From Vitellaria paradoxa (Eukaryota; Streptophyta; Magnoliopsida; Ericales; Sapotaceae), in the NCBI GenBank assembly GCA_019916065.1, contig CM034236.1, positions 18,592,805-18,656,804 of the forward strand: a stretch of DNA of 64,000 nucleotides. Reading direction: 5' to 3'. A program made the position numbers and the translations under genes. Within the stretch, counting starts at the first letter, position 1; each line of letters opens with the position of its first letter. Below are positions 60,831 through 64,000 of this stretch, one piece after another. The notes under the pieces were generated by a model. It did not search any database. It was not told the DNA's origin and saw only the letters and a list, made by a program, of their open reading frames with translations.

Positions 60831-62000
60831 CATCCAAATATTATAGTGAAAATCTCTCAAGTGTGTGAGTGTGGCGCGTAGGTTTTACTCAATAAGTCTG
60901 AGGTCGAATCCATAGAAAACCTATGTTAATGAATCATAGGATTCTTCTAACTGAAATTATCTACTATGATTTTAATGAAGAAAGCAATAAAAGAAGATTG
61001 TAGGTTTTGGATGTGTGGAGTTCAAAGAATTGTATAGATACTAAAATTATAAAACTAAATTAAATCAATCAAAATAAGTTACAAAAAAACGAAAAATTAA
61101 TAAAATGAAATTCAGTCTACCCAAATCAAAGAATTCTAGTAATAAACTAAACTAAGATGCAAGCAATTAAATAATGAAAAAACAGTGAATAAAATTCAAG
61201 ATTAAAATAATAATGTAAAGTGTCTTGATTTAACCTATAAATCTGAGTAGATTTCTTTATTCATTTGATTAGATGTGATATGAAAAATGGATTTTAAACT
61301 TCACATATAGGAAAAATAAACTAAAAAATATTTTTGAGAAAACCAAATAGAGTTCTAAATCACGATTTTAGAATTGCGTTTAGGATGAGAAAATCGAAAA
61401 ATATTCATTCATTCATCTTTGGTATAAAATTAATTTTCTTTTGATCCAAGTTATTTTTGAAAGTTTTCATCAAGTATTTCAAGAAAATTTGATCGATATC
61501 ACATGTTTTCAAAAGTCTTGAAAACCAAAAGAAATCACATTTATAATACTCTACAAAACAAGTTTTACATTGTATGCATGGTTATGATCACATCCAATCA
61601 AAGAATAAGAATCCACTTATCATTGATGGGTTGAATCAAGATAAAAAACCTAGCCTGACATCATATAAGAATTATAAAGTATAATGCATTTCAAAGCCAT
61701 GAAGACACTAAATTCAGTGGGAATTCTAGGGTTAAACGTCCTCGAATAGGGGCAATGCTAGAATGGGTGACCCATTGGGAAGCAATTAACCAAGTTTAAA
61801 GCGAACAATATTATACTTTGTAGATGTGGGTCATTATATGACCTGACTTTTGGTGTCCGGACAACAAAGACTTTGTTAGATTATTTTTACCTTTTTCTTC
61901 TTAGCTTTTTTGGTTTTCTTCCCTCGACTGTTTCTAACTTATTCTTCTTCCTATTTTCTATTAAAAAAAAAAAACCTATACTTATAAGAAGACAATACAA
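60831..62000 (-). repeat. Possible gypsy LTR, opposite strand
   Basis: The minus strand near 60850-60930 reads CTATGGATTCGACCTCAGAC, then TTGAGTAAAACCTACGCGCC and CACTTGAGAGATTTTCACTA, closely like the LTR end at 51490-51560. This suggests a related LTR in inverted orientation. Its other end was not located. Confidence 0.4.
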
Positions 62001-62149
62001 CAATGCAATTTACCTAATCTAATAATGAAAATCAAGGTTTATGATTACCATTTTAAGTATAATTAGCCCTTATCTAGTCCATTTCCTCAAAAGTAATTTG
62101 ATTGCCTAGAAGAAATTGCCAATCCCCGCCAATCAGAATGTGGTCGTCT

Positions 62150-62480
62150 TACAGGTTCTTGCTGGAGCCAAACAAGAGATGAACTAGGTTGTCACTAGCC
62201 TTACACTTCATATAATACTAGTAGTGTTTGGTCTTGAATAGGGTGTAACAGTGAATTATCTCTTGATGGCCCAAATTGATGCCGACTAGAGGGGTTCAAC
62301 TCCACTATCCTAACTAGAATCTTATAACACTTGGGGATAAGCCAGCTGGGGCTGAGGTGGATGGTAGATAGGAACATCCGAACAAGCAGATGAAGTGAGA
62401 ATCTAATCCCACACTCCATTATAGCCACTATCGACCACCTAGTCTATTCCAAGCCACTAGTTTTGGGAATGGCATCATCT
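62150..62480 (-). pseudogene. Possible putative-gypsy-type transposon domain fragment
   Basis: Minus-strand frame 62428-62201 includes CGIRFSLHLLVRMFLSTIHL and LSPSWLIPKCYKILVRI. This resembles the GFRLPLxPFxxxxLxxxxLAPxQLxPNxW core of the plant putative gypsy transposon domain. Only about 45 residues are alignable and the match is by memory of the family pattern. Confidence 0.3.
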
Positions 62481-62623
62481 TCAAGATGGTGGATAGCTAC
62501 TGTAATAGTGTTCAAGATGTTGTGCTGGCCCTGAACTCATCCAAACCTCCCGATTTCCTAAGTGCATAAAGAAATTTGCCCATTCTAAAAAAAAAAGTTC
62601 GAAAGATGAAGAAGAATAGTAAA

Positions 62624-62785
62624 GTTTGAGAAAGAAACTCAATATATACCGAATCAATGAGCAAAGATTTAGTTGATTCTAGTTTCAACCCGAACAAAGT
62701 TTAAGTTTGAGAAAGAAACTTAATGCATACCGAATCAATAAGCAAAGATTTAGTTGATTCTAATTCCAACCGAAACAAAGTTGTA
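62624..62785. repeat. 81-bp tandem duplication
   Basis: GTTTGAGAAAGAAACT at 62624 recurs at 62705, and similarity continues through ATACCGAATCAAT and GCAAAGATTTAGTTGATTCT with few changes. Confidence 0.88.
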
Positions 62786-64000
62786 GAGGTAAGAGCAAGA
62801 GAAATGAACTCACAGGTAGCAGAGGTTCGTTCTGAAAAGCAAATGTTAGAATCACTTTAAAGGAGTGCCATTAATAGTATAGGAAATGAAGAACGTGGGA
62901 GGTCATACAATGTGAAAAGGAAGCACTCCAAAAAGTGTGTATTTATGATAGTTGTCCCATCAATGAGATGTTTAAGGTAGAGTTTGGGAAGCAAAAAAAC
63001 TAGTTTTTTTTTTTTGTGTTTGAGAATGAAAAAAAAAATAAGCCTTTTAGTAGTTGACTTTTTAACTTTTCACTCTAAATGATTTAAAAGAAGCTTAGAA
63101 TATAAGAGGTTAATTTGATCATTTTAAAAATTCTAAAAAGTTACATAGCTAAAAACTAGCTTTTAGCTAGCTGTTGCCAAACGCACACTAACTTGAACAA
63201 GGGAGAAGCATTTGGCTATACCTTGTACTTGAACAAAGGAGGAGCATTCGATTGTACCCTACACACCTGATAGCTTTTTTAGGTATTTAGACAAGAGATG
63301 TAGAGCTTACCTGCGATCCAATCGAGGCAAGTATCACCATTCAATCATATCTCTCACAAAGTGTTGATTAGACGGTTCATCTTTTTTAGTCTGAGTTTTT
63401 TTAACATCAAGTTATAATTTAACAATCCTTATAATTTGATTTGTTTCTATTAATCTGTTAGATTCAAATTTATATTAAGTTGATAATTTATTTTCAAATA
63501 ATGTGGTTACATCAACTGCATCATGTATATTGTTGAACATGATTAAACCCACAAATAATAACACTTGCACAAGTGTTCTCGTTCTCTACATTTTAGGATT
63601 TATCTAATTTGGGGAAAAGATGCTCGATGAAAAATTGGCTTATTTATAATCTGTTTGGAACTTGTGGAAGAGAAATAAAAAAGAAAGGAAATGGAAATGG
63701 AAAATAAGAGAAAATGGATGAAAAATAGTTTTTTTTTTTTTATGATTTACTTTTCTTCTTTTCGCCAAACCCAACAATTAAACAAGAAGAGAAAAACACT
63801 TCATAAAAAAAAGGGGGAGAAATTTTTTATTATTTCTTCTTTTTCATTTCCCTTCTTTTTTTTTCACAATTTCCAAACATATCCTTATGCTATGTTTGAA
63901 GTGAGGATTTGACGAGGGAAAAAAAAAGAGAGAGAGAGAGAAAGGAAAGTGATAAGAAAAATAGCAACGATTCGAATAGTTTCTTTCTAAGAATTAAAAA
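62786..64000. other. Unassigned AT-rich sequence to window end
   Basis: No gene supported. Around 63010-63200 (AACTAGTTTTT to CTAGCTGTTGCCAAACGC) and 63650-63910 there are segments with MITE-like flavour (GCCAAACG and GTTTGGAAC motifs), but no clean inverted-repeat pair or target duplication. Several A, T and GA runs. Confidence 0.35.

Overview
This is a 64 kb piece of a eudicot plant nuclear genome: AT-rich, with GT-AG introns, one split nuclear gene and very many plant LTR retrotransposons. Many elements carry the initiator-Met tRNA primer site TGGTATCAGAGC or a close variant. The retroelement mix (Tnt1-like, SIRE-like and other copia, gypsy, RTE and L1-type LINEs, MITEs) fits a woody dicot, but the species cannot be named from this sequence alone.

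The only host gene I can support is the 3' two thirds of dihydroxy-acid dehydratase (DHAD; branched-chain amino-acid synthesis, plastid). It lies on the + strand as 13 exons between 7453 and 46134 (1299 bp, 432 residues plus stop). Every visible junction is GT-AG and in phase, so the gene looks functional. The first ~175 residues (transit peptide and CDK motif) are not in the window.

Layout. 1-2119: degenerate LTR-like repeat and a LINE tail. 2125-7188: a complete but inactivated copia element with 267-bp LTRs and a TTAAC target duplication, lying upstream of the first visible exon and presumably inside an intron. 7453-17399: exons 1-2 separated by a 9.8-kb intron with a 509-bp tandem duplication carrying two MITE copies, copia 5' ends, an L1-type LINE remnant, a gypsy element (minus strand) and a MITE with a 9-bp target duplication. 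18422-22465: eight exons (3-10). 22466-33523: an 11-kb intron filled by a minus-strand copia element (22714-33438) that itself carries an RTE insertion and a second complete copia element (27032-32183). 33524-33604: exon 11. 33605-45388: an 11.8-kb intron with exon-like fragments of an unidentified minus-strand gene and a Tnt1-like copia element (38147-44135) that holds a likely solo LTR. 45389-46134: the last two exons. 46135-64000: no host gene recognised; gypsy LTR pieces, a long repeat-bearing LTR, a SIRE-like copia element (about 52240-57833), a CACTA-like terminus, a second Tnt1-like fragment, and LTR or transposon remnants.

All retroelement coding regions seen are broken by stops or frameshifts; the least damaged is the RTE reverse transcriptase. 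I found no CRISPR array, rRNA or tRNA gene, and no convincing new biological system. The more unusual signals are the extreme intron expansion of an intact housekeeping gene, the exon-like fragments at 36.5-37.6 kb, the solo LTR and the repeat-bearing LTR at 49.6-51.6 kb.
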